Notes: a model not told the origin generated them from the sequence alone. A stretch of DNA of 64,000 bases from SZUA-35 sp965530755 (GCA_965530755.1 CBESNA010000015.1:1-64000); one strand, 5' to 3'; shown: positions 25,435-34,369, numbered from the stretch's first letter. Translations and numbers: made by a program.

Positions 25435-26703
25435 TCACGAACCTGGTGCACCCAGTGCGTCGAGGCGGGCGGCCAGATGATCGCGTTCGACGTCGTTGGA
25501 GCACAGCTCGAGCGCTGCCCGATAGGCGGTCTGAGCAAGATCGACATTGCCCGCCCGGCGCGCCAGTTCAGCGCGCACGGCGTGCAGACGATGATTGCCG
25601 ACCAGCGTCTCGTCGAGGCCATCGAGGAGGACGAGGCCGGCCCGCGGTCCCGCGGCCTCTGCGACGGCGACGGCGCGGTTGAGCCTGACGACGGGTGATC
25701 GGGTCAGCGCTTCGAGACGACCGTAGAGGGCAGCGATGGCAGCCCAGTCGGTCTCGGACGGAGTCGACGCTCGTGCGTGCTCGACGCCGATCAAGCCTTG
25801 GAGTCTGAGCTCTTCGGTGTAACTCTCGCCCGGCCCCAGGCCGGACAGAAGGTGGGCCCCCGCTCGAAGCTCGTCCCGGTGCCAGAGCGAGCGATCCTGG
25901 TCGGCGAGCGTGACCAGGCGACCGTCGCCGACACGAGCGTCGCGGCGAGCGTGCTGCAGAAGCAGCAGTCCGTACAGCGCCCGCACCTGCTCTACATCCG
26001 GGGCAAGCCGGTGCAAGACCGCGGCCAGTTCGACCGCCTCGCCCGCCAGGTCGGCGCGCAGAAGGTCCGAACCATGCCCCGGCGTGTAGCCGGCGGTGAA
26101 TGCCAGATAGATCGTTCGGCAGACATCGGTGAGCCGGGCCTGCAGGGCATCGTCAACGGGTCGCGAGAGGGGAATCCCGGCGGCGACGATCTTCTTCTTT
26201 GCTCTGGTGATTCGAGCCGCCATGGTGGCGGTTGGAACGAGGAAGAGGCGGGCGATCTCAGCAGTGCTGGTACCGATGACGAGCCGAAGCGCCAGCGATG
26301 AGCGGGCTGCCGGGTGCAACGCCGGATGGCAGCAGAGCAAGATCAGCGCCAATCGCTCGTCGTCGAGTTCGTCGATCTGTTCCGCCGCTGGCGGATGGAC
26401 CCATTCCGGCCCAGTTGCAAGGAGCCGAGCCTTGCGCCCGTGCACGGCCTCGGCCCGTAGGCCGCCGATGATCAGACGCCATGCCGTCGTGTAAAGCCAT
26501 CCGCCGGGGTTCGCCGGAACCCCAGCGGTCGACCATCGCTCACTCGCTCTGGCGAACGCCTCGCTCAAGGCATCTTCGGCCAGATCGAGCCGACGAGTCC
26601 TCGCCACGAGCAGCGAGAGCAGTCGCCCCCACTCGGCCCGGTAGGTCTCGATGATGACGCGTTCGACGTCGCCCCGTTCACTGCTGATGTCGTCGGCGCT
26701 GAT
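25435..26703 (-). CDS. ECF42-type RNA polymerase sigma factor with C-terminal TPR-like extension
   Basis: Extracytoplasmic-function sigma factor with region 2 (DLAEDALSEAFARASERW, NPGGWLYTTAWRLI), region 4 (LALRLVIGTSTAEIARLFLV, PTATMAARITRAKKKI), and a C-terminal helical extension of about 200 residues (YGRLEALTRSPVVRLNRAVAVAEAAGP) typical of group ECF42. The conserved start of region 2 (DVERVIIETYRAEWGRLLSLL) is encoded upstream of the first GTG at 26607. The frame stays open back to the TGA of the DGPF gene with no ATG, GTG or TTG. The ATC at 26703-26701, immediately after the DGPF stop and where a Met is expected (ISADDIS), is used here as a provisional start. Starting at 26607 would remove part of region 2. 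Confidence 0.8.
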   Translation of the reverse strand: MSADDISSERGDVERVIIETYRAEWGRLLSLLVARTRRLDLAEDALSEAFARASERWSTAGVPANPGGWLYTTAWRLIIGGLRAEAVHGRKARLLATGPEWVHPPAAEQIDELDDERLALILLCCHPALHPAARSSLALRLVIGTSTAEIARLFLVPTATMAARITRAKKKIVAAGIPLSRPVDDALQARLTDVCRTIYLAFTAGYTPGHGSDLLRADLAGEAVELAAVLHRLAPDVEQVRALYGLLLLQHARRDARVGDGRLVTLADQDRSLWHRDELRAGAHLLSGLGPGESYTEELRLQGLIGVEHARASTPSETDWAAIAALYGRLEALTRSPVVRLNRAVAVAEAAGPRAGLVLLDGLDETLVGNHRLHAVRAELARRAGNVDLAQTAYRAALELCSNDVERDHLAARLDALGAPGS

Positions 26704-26706
26704 CTT

Positions 26707-27063
26707 TCAGCCCATCTCGAGCACGGGCCGGATGTCGATGTCATACGCCGGAAGAATGCGACAGAGGTCGATCACCGTGTCGAGGTCCGGAGCCTCGAGA
26801 ATGTAATAGCCCCCGATCTGTTCGGCCGCCTCGGCGAACGGACCATCCGTGACCGTGAACTCACCGCCCCTGGTTCGCAGCGTCGTCGCCATCGAACCGT
26901 CTCCGAGCGCCTCGCCGCCGACCATCTCGACTCCGGTTCGATCGTTGCAAGCCTCACCGAATGCGCCGTGCTTGGCCATCTCCGCTTCCTGCTGTTCTGG
27001 AGTCAGTTCGTCGAATGGCCCGGTCTCGCTGTCCTCGCCGGCAAGCAGCAGAAAGTACTTCAT
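26707..27063 (-). CDS. DGPF-domain (YCII-related) protein, ECF42 partner
   Basis: A 118-residue YCII-like protein starting MKYFLLLAGEDSE, with the family motif TVTDGPFAEAAEQIGGYYILEA. Such proteins are the conserved genomic partners of ECF42 sigma factors; their biochemical role is not established. ATG at 27063 is preceded by GGAG. The stop codon TGA (26709-26707) is directly followed, in the same frame, by the sigma-factor coding sequence. Confidence 0.9.
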   Translation of the reverse strand: MKYFLLLAGEDSETGPFDELTPEQQEAEMAKHGAFGEACNDRTGVEMVGGEALGDGSMATTLRTRGGEFTVTDGPFAEAAEQIGGYYILEAPDLDTVIDLCRILPAYDIDIRPVLEMG

Positions 27064-27153
27064 GGTCGTTCTCCTCCGTTTGAATGAGCGGCGACTGTCG
27101 CCGCTACCGACATGACGCGCAGCGGGGCCGCAAATCGACACCCGGACCAAGAA

Positions 27154-28434
27154 TCATTCCACACGTGCCTTCCTCGGCTCTCGAACCACCTCGGCGACTG
27201 CGTCGGCGACGCGATCGAGTTCGTCGACAGTGTTGAAATAGTGCACAGACGCACGGACCAACCCGTCCGGTGCTCGATCGGCGAGATCGAACTGACTGGC
27301 CGTCACCCGCGAGACGGACGTGTTGATCCCGCGAGCGGTGAGATGCTCGACCACCTCGGCCGGCAGCGATCCATCGACGCTGAACGTGACGATGCCGCTT
27401 CGCTCGATGCCGAGATCGGCCACGGCCACCCCTGCGACGGACCCGAGGCGATCACGCAACAGTTCGGCCAGCGCTCCGATCCGGGCTGCGATGTTGTCGA
27501 GCCCGAGGTCGTTTGCGTAGCCGAGCGCCACACCGAAACCGACCTTGGCCGCGAAGCTGTGCTCGAACAGTTCATGCATCCGGGCGCCCGGTTTCGGTAC
27601 GACCCTCCATGGCTCGACCCAGTCCGAACCCCAACCGTCGCTGACTCTCGGCGGCACGAGGTCGACGAGGCCGGCGCGCTGGTAAAGCATTCCGGTGCCA
27701 CGAGGAGCCCGGCAGAACTTGCGTCCGGTGAAGGCCAGGAAGTCGGCGCCGATGGCATCGACGTCGAGGGGCATCTGCCCTGCCGACTGGCAGGCATCCA
27801 CCAGATATCGAGCCTCACTTCCTTGCCTGACCACCGTTCCGATCGCTTCGACCGGATTCACCAGACCTCCCGACGTGGGGACGTGGGTGACACACACCAG
27901 CTTCACCCGTTCGTCGAGAAGCTCGGCGAGTGCCTCGACAGACGTCTGGCCGTGTTCGTCGTCCGGGATGAGCTCGACGTCGATCCCACGACCGGCCGCC
28001 CCGACAAGGGCGACGCCGCTCGACACGAATTCCGCCGAGGACGCGAGGACGCGATCGCCTGGCGCCAGTGGCACCGAGTTGAAGGCAGCCCACCAGGCTT
28101 GCGTAGCGTTCTGTTGGAAGGCGAGTTCGGCCTCGTCGCAGCCGAGCATGCGAGCCGTCTCCCGGTACACCCGATCGAGGTCCCGAGCGCGAGCTGTGGC
28201 CGTTTCGTACCCACCCTCCCTCGATTCGGTCTCGAGGTAGTGGACGGTGGCTCGGATCACAGCCTCGGCTGGGAGCGATGCGCCTGCATTGTTCACGTGG
28301 ATGCGACGGTCGGCGGCCGGAGTGTCGGCTCGGACCCGCTCGATGTCGATCCTGGCGAGCGCGTTCTCGAACGGGGTCAGAGCTGCCGGCATCGCTGCAA
28401 CGTAGTGGACCGTGGCGGTGGGCCGACAAGCCAT
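27154..28434 (-). CDS. Class V aminotransferase-fold PLP enzyme
   Basis: A 426-residue PLP enzyme of the cysteine desulfurase / isopenicillin-N epimerase type. N-terminal HVNNAGASLPAEAV is the substrate-end motif; the PLP Asp lies in YLVDACQSAGQMPLDV and the Schiff-base Lys in AFTGRKFCRAPRGTGMLY. The GRKF-RxPRGTG form resembles proteins annotated as EgtE-like or general class V enzymes, so a C-S lyase or aminotransferase role is possible. No ergothioneine or SUF genes are nearby. ATG at 28392 is an alternative start. Divergent from the PhoX-like gene. Confidence 0.85.
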   Translation of the reverse strand: MACRPTATVHYVAAMPAALTPFENALARIDIERVRADTPAADRRIHVNNAGASLPAEAVIRATVHYLETESREGGYETATARARDLDRVYRETARMLGCDEAELAFQQNATQAWWAAFNSVPLAPGDRVLASSAEFVSSGVALVGAAGRGIDVELIPDDEHGQTSVEALAELLDERVKLVCVTHVPTSGGLVNPVEAIGTVVRQGSEARYLVDACQSAGQMPLDVDAIGADFLAFTGRKFCRAPRGTGMLYQRAGLVDLVPPRVSDGWGSDWVEPWRVVPKPGARMHELFEHSFAAKVGFGVALGYANDLGLDNIAARIGALAELLRDRLGSVAGVAVADLGIERSGIVTFSVDGSLPAEVVEHLTARGINTSVSRVTASQFDLADRAPDGLVRASVHYFNTVDELDRVADAVAEVVREPRKARVE

Positions 28435-28456
28435 TTCGCAGCAACTGGACTGCTCG

Positions 28457-28470
28457 CGACCGATCGGTCG
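28457..28470. promoter_or_regulatory. 14-bp perfect palindrome, possible operator
   Basis: CGACCGATCGGTCG is a perfect palindrome in the 111-bp divergent region, about 20 bp before a TAAGTT -10-like box at 28491-28496 for the rightward PhoX-like gene. The size and symmetry fit a TetR- or MarR-type operator, but no regulator gene lies adjacent. Confidence 0.3.
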
Positions 28471-28545
28471 ACGGACGCGGCCGAGCGCACTAAGTTCGCT
28501 TCGGGCGCTGACCTAGGCGGAACCTAGGCGAACAAGGAGTGGGTC

Positions 28546-30033
28546 ATGGCTGGATCACGTGTGGTACGTCGCACCGCCGGAGGAGTTCTCCTGGCGATGT
28601 CGATGGGAATTGCGATGGCGGCGCCGGTGGCCGCGAAACCGCCGGGCGGTTTCCTCACAGAAGAACAACCCTTCATCGTCCTCGACGCCGGCCTGCCGGG
28701 TGGAGCTCGGGTCACCCCGATCATCTCCTCCGGCGACACGCTCGGAGACTTCCTCTTCGAGGGCCTCCCCGATGGCATCGGCATTCGTCCAGGGACTGCG
28801 AAGAACACCGTCGACGTCTACGTGGCCCACGAGCAGAGCACCGTGGCCTTCCGCGACGCTCGAGACTTCCAGGATGCCTCGATCTCGCGCCTCACGCTTT
28901 CGACCAAGGGGGGCCCGAGTCAGGGATCGGTGCAGTCCGCCGAGGTCGTGCTCGGCCCGGAAGAAGGATTCCTCCGCTTCTGCTCGGCCTCCATGGCCGG
29001 CCCGAACGAGGGCCTGAGCGACTACGTGTTCTTCACCGGTGAAGAGACCACCGATGTGATCGACGGTGTGCAGCGCGGTTTCGCCGTGGCCCTCAACACT
29101 GACACTGGCGACTACACCGCCGTGCCGGGCATGGGCAGGCTCAACCACGAGAGCGTCGTCGTGGTTCCCGGTGGCTGGGACCAGCTCGCAATGCTCACCA
29201 CAGACGACACGTTCTCGGCGCCGTCCTCGCAGCTCTACATGTACCTCGCCGACGATCAGGATGCGATCTTCGCCGACGAGGGCAGCCTCTACGCCATGCG
29301 GATCACGGGTGTCGACGGAACGCCCGTGGATCCCACCGATGCGTTCAACGGGGCCAATGATTACCTCGACCTCGACGTGGGTGAGGCGTTCCAGGCCGAG
29401 TTCATTGAGGTACCTCGCGGAATCGCGACAGGCGACCAGGACGGCCTCGAGAACTGGTCGAACGACAACAACGTCTTCCAAGCCATTCGGCTCGAAGACG
29501 CCGCTGTGGACAAGAACAGCTCGCGGGTCGTCTACATCGCCGACACCGGCGCCAGCCGTGTCGTTCCCGATGCCGCGACTGGACGTCTGACACGTGGGCC
29601 AAGCGGCACGGTCGGCTCAGCCGACAACGGTCGCATCATTCGTTTGGTGCTGAATGCCGACGACCCGACCGTCGTCGACAGCCTGACGATCCTGGCTGAC
29701 GGCGACGCCGTCGGCACCGACGTGTATGTGCCGATGACGAGCCCGGACAACATTGACACGAGCAAGAACAGCCTGATGGTCCAGGAAGACACCGATGGCG
29801 CTCAGATCTGGCAGCATCGCTTCAACCAGAACTCCTGGCGCTCGGTGGCCACGGTCCCCGACGGCGAGTCGAGCGGCATCGTCGATGCTTCAGCGTGGTT
29901 CGGCGGAGGCACCTGGCTGCTCGACGTTCAGGGTCATGGCACCAACGTCGCCGAGGACGTCGACAGCATTCCCGGAACGCTGATCAAGCGTGAATCGGGC
30001 CAGCTGATGTTGCTGAAGATCCCGGCTTCCTGA
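28546..30033 (+). CDS. Secreted PhoX-like (DUF839) protein
   Basis: A 495-residue exported protein. A twin-basic, alanine-rich signal peptide ends near PVAAKPP (residue 28). The rest is a beta-propeller-like PhoX/DUF839 domain, with MGRLNHESVVVVPGG resembling the PhoX metal-site region, repeats such as DDTFSAPSSQLYMYLA, and MTSPDNIDTSKNSLMVQED in the last third. PhoX proteins are calcium/iron alkaline phosphatases, but a phosphatase activity is not proven by these motifs; some family members are structural. AAGGAG lies 8 nt before the ATG, so unlike many neighbours it has a normal leader. Confidence 0.82.
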   Translation: MAGSRVVRRTAGGVLLAMSMGIAMAAPVAAKPPGGFLTEEQPFIVLDAGLPGGARVTPIISSGDTLGDFLFEGLPDGIGIRPGTAKNTVDVYVAHEQSTVAFRDARDFQDASISRLTLSTKGGPSQGSVQSAEVVLGPEEGFLRFCSASMAGPNEGLSDYVFFTGEETTDVIDGVQRGFAVALNTDTGDYTAVPGMGRLNHESVVVVPGGWDQLAMLTTDDTFSAPSSQLYMYLADDQDAIFADEGSLYAMRITGVDGTPVDPTDAFNGANDYLDLDVGEAFQAEFIEVPRGIATGDQDGLENWSNDNNVFQAIRLEDAAVDKNSSRVVYIADTGASRVVPDAATGRLTRGPSGTVGSADNGRIIRLVLNADDPTVVDSLTILADGDAVGTDVYVPMTSPDNIDTSKNSLMVQEDTDGAQIWQHRFNQNSWRSVATVPDGESSGIVDASAWFGGGTWLLDVQGHGTNVAEDVDSIPGTLIKRESGQLMLLKIPAS

Positions 30034-30056
30034 GTTCGACCCGTCGCCGCGAGCTT

Positions 30057-30074
30057 CACGATCCTGCGATCGTG
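30057..30074. terminator. Hairpin between convergent genes
   Basis: CACGATC (30057-30063) pairs with GATCGTG (30068-30074) around a 4-nt loop, 23 bp after the PhoX-like stop and before the end of the GGDEF-EAL gene. It is symmetrical and could act in both directions, but lacks a T-run. Confidence 0.4.
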
Positions 30075-30102
30075 GGCCGCGGCCGCCGGCCGACAGCCCG
30101 TT

Positions 30103-32286
30103 TCAGACGAACTGGTCTGCTGCTGCGGGCACGTCGAATGGTTTCGTGAGAGCGCTCGCCACCTTGGGGCCCGGGGCCGGACGGTGGAAGTAGAACCCCT
30201 GGAACAGCGTGATGCCGAGTGATCGGAGAACCGCGACCTGCGCCGCTTCCTCCACGCCCTCGGCCACGGTTTCCATTCCCATGGAATCGGCGAGGGCCAC
30301 GATGGCGGTCACGATCTTGCGATCGACCGGATCGGTGGCGACGTCGACCACGAAGGCTCGGTCGATCTTGAGTGTCGACACCATGTCGAGGCGCTTCAGC
30401 TGGCTCAGGGAGGCTCTGCTCGTACCGAAGTCGTCAATGGCGAGCTTGACACCGAGGTCGACCAGTTCGCGAAGAATGGTCAGTCGCGTGTCCAGCCGTT
30501 CGACGATGATCTCCTCGGAGAGTTCGAGTTCGAGTTGGGCGGGGTCGAGGCCGGTCTCGGCGAGGACTCGTTGGACGAGTTCGAGCAGGCCGGTGTCGAT
30601 CAACTGACGCTCGGCGACGTTCACCGACACCATCACGGGATGGCCGACGGCGGAGGTCCACGCGGCTGCCTGGCGGCACGATTCTCGCAGGACGTGTTCG
30701 CCGACGTCGACGATCAGGCCGGATTCGGCGGCGACACTCAGGAAGGCGCCTGGTGCCATCATTCCCCGCACGGGGTGTTCCCAACGGACCAACGCTTCGA
30801 GGCGGTCGACACCGCCGGTGTCAGCGTTGACGATCGGTTGGTAGTGAACGTGCAGCTGACCGGTTCGGATGGCGCGACGCAACTCCCGCTCGACTTCGAG
30901 GCGGGCCACGGCCTGCTCGCGAAGTTCGGCGTCGAACACCACGTAGCGGCCACCACCGGCTTCTTTCGCCTTGTACATCGCAACGTCGGCGTCGCGCAAC
31001 AGGCTCTCGGCGTCGCCACCGCCGCTCGTCACATAGGCGATGCCGATCGAAGCGCTGATCATCTGCGACGACTCGTCGCTCAGGACGGCCGGTTCACGAA
31101 GCGATTCGAGAATGCGGTCTGCCAGCATGGTCAGGTCTCGGATGGCGGGGACGCCTGAGGACACGACGATGAACTCGTCGCCGCCGAACCTGCCGACGGT
31201 GTCGCCCTCGCGCACCGCCTGACGCAGACGGTCGGCAACAGCAGCCAGGACTTCGTCACCGGCTGAGTGGCCGATCGAATCGTTGACGACCTTCAGTCGA
31301 TCGAGGTCGAGCAGCAACACACCCACGAGATTGTTGGTTCTGCGGTCGCTCAGCGACGCGTTGAGTTCGTCGGTGAGGCCCTTGCGATTGGTGAGGCCAG
31401 TCAGCGGATCGTGTTTGGCATCGAAGCTGATTTGCTCGAGCGCACGGGCCCGAGAGCTCGACATCTGCAGTGCCCATGCCACCACGCTCATGCCGGAGGC
31501 GATAACGAGGCCGGACAGGAGCAGAATCCAGGAGGCTCGATGTGAGGTCGAAGCCAATGAGCTGCCGGCCTCGATGCCCCACCGAGCCTGGGCAGCATCG
31601 AAGGCGCCGGCGTCGATTGGTTCCTCAGCGGCGCCACCGAATGATCCACTCGTGGCGACCATGAAGCCGTCGAGTTCGATGGCCAGGCTCGTATCGGGCG
31701 CAAGATCCCGTTCTGGCGCGTACTGGGCGATCACGAAGACGGTCGGCTCGGCGGCTGGTGAGGCCACAGGAGCGACGAGGACGACGGAGGTGATGTCGCC
31801 ATCGAAGATCTGTTCGACCGTGGCGAGAACCTCTGGGGTGGCCACGGCCACGATGCCGTTGTCGACTGCGCTGCTGAACACCTCGTCGAGGTTGGCCGAG
31901 CGTTCGACCACACGACCGACTTGGGCCTCGCGATCGACGGCACCGACGTTGGCCACGATGGTGAGGGCGTCCGGATCGACCGTGACAACGGCGACCTGGG
32001 TGATGGCGGAGGCGTCCGCGGTCAGATCGTCGCGGGCAGCGAGTGAAGCCAACACCTCGGGGTCGGCCGCATCGCGATCACCGAGCGCCGCCGACAGGCG
32101 GTCGACAGACGCCAACGTCGCACCGACCTCGGTTCGAATCGATCGAGCCTGCGCCACGGCGATGTCACCTGCCACTTCGGCTGATTCGTCGATCTCAACG
32201 GCGCGGAGGAAGAACCAACCAGTGACGGTCAGGATCACAACCAGCGCAATAGCTGCCAGCAGCCCGGGGGAACGTTCTTTCGACAT
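30103..32286 (-). CDS. Membrane-bound GGDEF-EAL cyclic-di-GMP protein
   Basis: A 727-residue c-di-GMP enzyme. Two transmembrane segments (about 8-28 and 258-280) bracket an extracytoplasmic CHASE/Cache-like sensor domain. The GGDEF domain carries the intact active site GRFGGDEF, and the EAL domain carries LEALVRWEHP, ELSEE, the DDFGTS loop and LKIDRAFV. Both active sites look complete, so it could make or degrade c-di-GMP depending on the sensor. ATG at 32286 was chosen because it places the first membrane helix at the N-terminus. No c-di-GMP receptor was noticed nearby. Confidence 0.92.
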   Translation of the reverse strand: MSKERSPGLLAAIALVVILTVTGWFFLRAVEIDESAEVAGDIAVAQARSIRTEVGATLASVDRLSAALGDRDAADPEVLASLAARDDLTADASAITQVAVVTVDPDALTIVANVGAVDREAQVGRVVERSANLDEVFSSAVDNGIVAVATPEVLATVEQIFDGDITSVVLVAPVASPAAEPTVFVIAQYAPERDLAPDTSLAIELDGFMVATSGSFGGAAEEPIDAGAFDAAQARWGIEAGSSLASTSHRASWILLLSGLVIASGMSVVAWALQMSSSRARALEQISFDAKHDPLTGLTNRKGLTDELNASLSDRRTNNLVGVLLLDLDRLKVVNDSIGHSAGDEVLAAVADRLRQAVREGDTVGRFGGDEFIVVSSGVPAIRDLTMLADRILESLREPAVLSDESSQMISASIGIAYVTSGGGDAESLLRDADVAMYKAKEAGGGRYVVFDAELREQAVARLEVERELRRAIRTGQLHVHYQPIVNADTGGVDRLEALVRWEHPVRGMMAPGAFLSVAAESGLIVDVGEHVLRESCRQAAAWTSAVGHPVMVSVNVAERQLIDTGLLELVQRVLAETGLDPAQLELELSEEIIVERLDTRLTILRELVDLGVKLAIDDFGTSRASLSQLKRLDMVSTLKIDRAFVVDVATDPVDRKIVTAIVALADSMGMETVAEGVEEAAQVAVLRSLGITLFQGFYFHRPAPGPKVASALTKPFDVPAAADQFV

Positions 32287-32385
32287 CGGGGTTCCTGTCG
32301 GCACGACGCGGTGCGCAATCAACCGTTCGGTCGGCCGTGTCGGATGAGTCGTTCGACTCACCCGCCGGACATGCCGGGGTCGGCG

Positions 32386-32643
32386 TCAGGCGGTTTGTTC
32401 GACCGGAGTGACCTCGAACGCTTCCCAGCGGCCGGGACCGCCGGCCCGGACGACGAAGGCGACCTCGGTGCCCGCTTCGATCTTTCGAGTCCCGTCGGCA
32501 ATGGTCGTGCAGTGGAACATCCAAGTTCGACCGGTCCCGTGAGCCGCAACCGTGCCGAGCCCCGCTGCAGCATCGAAATCGGCGACGACACCGACGTGAA
32601 GGCCGAGCAGCGCATCGGAGTCAGGAGCGGAGGTCGAGACCAT
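32386..32643 (-). CDS. Divergent cold-shock-domain-like small protein
   Basis: An 85-residue protein with the outline of a single OB-fold cold-shock domain: GLHVGVVADFDAAAGLGTV in place of the usual KGTVKWFNxxKGFG strand, WMFHCTTI in place of VFVHFSAI, and IEAGTEVAFVVRAGGPGRWEAFEV as the last strands. The RNP1 and RNP2 aromatics are largely replaced, so nucleic-acid binding may differ from CspA. TAGCGT lies 6 nt before the ATG. Divergent from hisE with 50 bp between starts. Confidence 0.7.
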   Translation of the reverse strand: MVSTSAPDSDALLGLHVGVVADFDAAAGLGTVAAHGTGRTWMFHCTTIADGTRKIEAGTEVAFVVRAGGPGRWEAFEVTPVEQTA

Positions 32644-32649
32644 GAGACG

Positions 32650-32686
32650 ACGCTAGCGGTGCGATCCGTCCGGAGGTCTCTAGGCT
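32650..32686. promoter_or_regulatory. Divergent leaderless promoters (cold-shock-like gene and hisE)
   Basis: The 50-bp gap holds TAGCGT on the minus strand (32655-32650), 6 nt from the leftward ATG, and TAGGCT on the plus strand (32681-32686), 7 nt from the hisE GTG. Any -35 element of one must overlap the other promoter. Confidence 0.4.
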
Positions 32687-32693
32687 CCGTTGC

Positions 32694-32972
32694 GTGATTC
32701 TCCACGACCTCGAAGCGACCCTGCAGAGCCGCCGGTCGGCGTCACCGAGCGATTCGTACACGGCTCGACTGCTGGCCGACTCGACGCTGAACCAACGCAA
32801 GATCATGGAGGAGGCGTTCGAGGTGTGCCTGGAGCTCCAGGCATCGCCCATCGATCGGGGCCGCACGGCCGAGGAGGCCGCCGACGTCCTCTACCACCTC
32901 ATGGTCGCCTTGGTCGGTGCCGAGGTGCCGCTGGACGATGTGTTCGCCGTGCTGAAGGGTCGGCAGAAGTGA
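32694..32972 (+). CDS. hisE: Phosphoribosyl-ATP pyrophosphatase
   Basis: Second step of histidine synthesis. The 92-residue all-helical MazG-like fold has YTARLLADSTLNQRKIMEEAFEV with the metal-binding Glu cluster (EEAFE) and the later EEAADVLYHL motif. GTG start. The stop overlaps the hisG start by GTGA. Other his genes are not in the window. Confidence 0.95.
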   Translation: MILHDLEATLQSRRSASPSDSYTARLLADSTLNQRKIMEEAFEVCLELQASPIDRGRTAEEAADVLYHLMVALVGAEVPLDDVFAVLKGRQK

Positions 32973-33850
32973 GCGCCTCGGGATCGACCACCGACCCGTC
33001 ATCGGGCAGCGAGTTGAAGCGCATCGCCGTGCCGTCCAAGGGCCGTCTCCGCGAGTCCTGCCTCGACCTGCTTCGCCACGCCGGATACCGGGTCGGTTCG
33101 TTCAATGGCAGTGCGTCAGCCAGCACGGCCGGGATCGAGTTCATCGAGATGCGTCCGCGCGACGCTGCCGCGTGGCTGCAGGCCGGCCGCCTCGATGCTG
33201 CGTTCATCTCCACCGACACGGCCCTCGAGAACGAAGTCGAGCACCTGCCATCGATCGATCTCGGGTTCTCCCGATCCGATCTGGTGCTGGCCTGTCGCGA
33301 GGACAGCCCATACCGATCAGCCAAGGATTTCGATGGGGCGACCGTTGCGACCCACCTCCCGTCGTGGACCAACCGATGGTTCGCGTCGCTCGACGTCGAC
33401 GTCGATGTGGTCTCGATGGGTGGCGCGCTCGAGGGCGTGTGCGCCGTCGGCATGGCCGACGCCATCGTCGACCTGCGTGAAACCGGCGGAAGTCTGGCAA
33501 GAAATCGGCTTCGAGTCGTCGAAGTGGCGCACGCCTGTCAAGCGATCTTTTCCACTTCCGACATCACCTCGCCGGTGGTCGACGACCTGACGCTCCGCCT
33601 CGAGGCAGCTCTCGCCGCCCGCCGAACCCAGTACGTCATGCTCCATCTCCCTGCCGACCGGGTCGACGCCCTCAGCAGCGTGTTCCCCGGCCTGGCCGCC
33701 CCGACCGTCCTCCCACTCGCCGGGCGCGACGATCTCGTCGCTGCCCACATCGTGGTCGACCACTCGGAGCTGTGGGCACGGCTCTCGGATCTCCGAGAGC
33801 TCGGAGCCACCGGCATCGTCGCGCTCCCCACCGACGCCATCGTCGAATAG
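32969..33850 (+). CDS. hisG: ATP phosphoribosyltransferase (long form)
   Basis: First, feedback-inhibited step of histidine synthesis. 293 residues: the catalytic domains start with RIAVPSKGRLRESCLDLL and include the PRPP region ICAVGMADAIVDLRETGGSL-like sequence (GVCAVGMADAIVDLRETGG), and the C-terminal ACT-like regulatory domain begins near residue 210 (RTQYVMLHLPADRVDAL). GTG at 32969 overlaps the hisE stop; the frame open further upstream is only a hisE shadow. Confidence 0.95.
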   Translation: MSASGSTTDPSSGSELKRIAVPSKGRLRESCLDLLRHAGYRVGSFNGSASASTAGIEFIEMRPRDAAAWLQAGRLDAAFISTDTALENEVEHLPSIDLGFSRSDLVLACREDSPYRSAKDFDGATVATHLPSWTNRWFASLDVDVDVVSMGGALEGVCAVGMADAIVDLRETGGSLARNRLRVVEVAHACQAIFSTSDITSPVVDDLTLRLEAALAARRTQYVMLHLPADRVDALSSVFPGLAAPTVLPLAGRDDLVAAHIVVDHSELWARLSDLRELGATGIVALPTDAIVE

Positions 33851-33852
33851 CG

Positions 33853-34350
33853 TCAGTGCGGGCGGTTCCCGCCGAGCAGGTCGATGGCGTGTGGACAGAC
33901 ATCGAGCACGGCCGACAACGTCTCGATGGCACCTGATGTGGATCCCGGTGTGTTGAGGATCAGCGCTGCGTCACGTGTGCCGGCGACCGCCCGGCTGAGT
34001 CGCCCGAGCCCGTCAGGATTGCAGAGTCGCATCGCCTCGGCGAGACCAGGAGCCTCACGTTCCATCGCCTGACGGGTGCCCTCTGGAGTGAGATCACGCG
34101 GGCCGAACCCGGTGCCACCCGTGGTCACGATGAGACCGTTGAAATCGGCAGCGAACTCGATCAGCGTGTCTCGAACCGACTCGACACCGTCGGCAATGGC
34201 ACGACGATCCACCACGGTCCAACCGTTGGCCTCCAGGTGTTCCTGCACCGCAGCGCCTGACCGGTCCTCCCGCGTCCCGGCAATGACGCCGTCTGACGCC
34301 GTGATCACTTTGGCGAGGAGCGGTGCGGAAGCTGCTTCGGAAGTCGTCAC
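33853..34350 (-). CDS. MogA/MoaB-family molybdenum cofactor protein
   Basis: A 165-residue molybdopterin-binding fold protein. VITASDGVIAGTREDRSG is the N-terminal motif, IVTTGGTGFGPRDLTPE is the family signature, and LILNTPGSTSGAIETL the phosphate-binding loop. It would adenylylate molybdopterin before molybdate insertion. No other moa/moe genes lie nearby. GTG at 34350 leaves 19 bp to the divergent start at 34370; an upstream ATG at 34371 would share CATG with that start. Confidence 0.9.
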   Translation of the reverse strand: MTTSEAASAPLLAKVITASDGVIAGTREDRSGAAVQEHLEANGWTVVDRRAIADGVESVRDTLIEFAADFNGLIVTTGGTGFGPRDLTPEGTRQAMEREAPGLAEAMRLCNPDGLGRLSRAVAGTRDAALILNTPGSTSGAIETLSAVLDVCPHAIDLLGGNRPH

Positions 34351-34356
34351 GGGCTC

Positions 34357-34362
34357 TAGTCT
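34357..34362 (+). promoter_or_regulatory. Candidate -10 box (TAGTCT)
   Basis: TAGTCT is followed by gcccgcc and then the ATG at 34370, a 7-nt gap consistent with a leaderless transcript. The -35 region would lie inside the mog coding sequence. Confidence 0.4.
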
Positions 34363-34369
34363 GCCCGCC

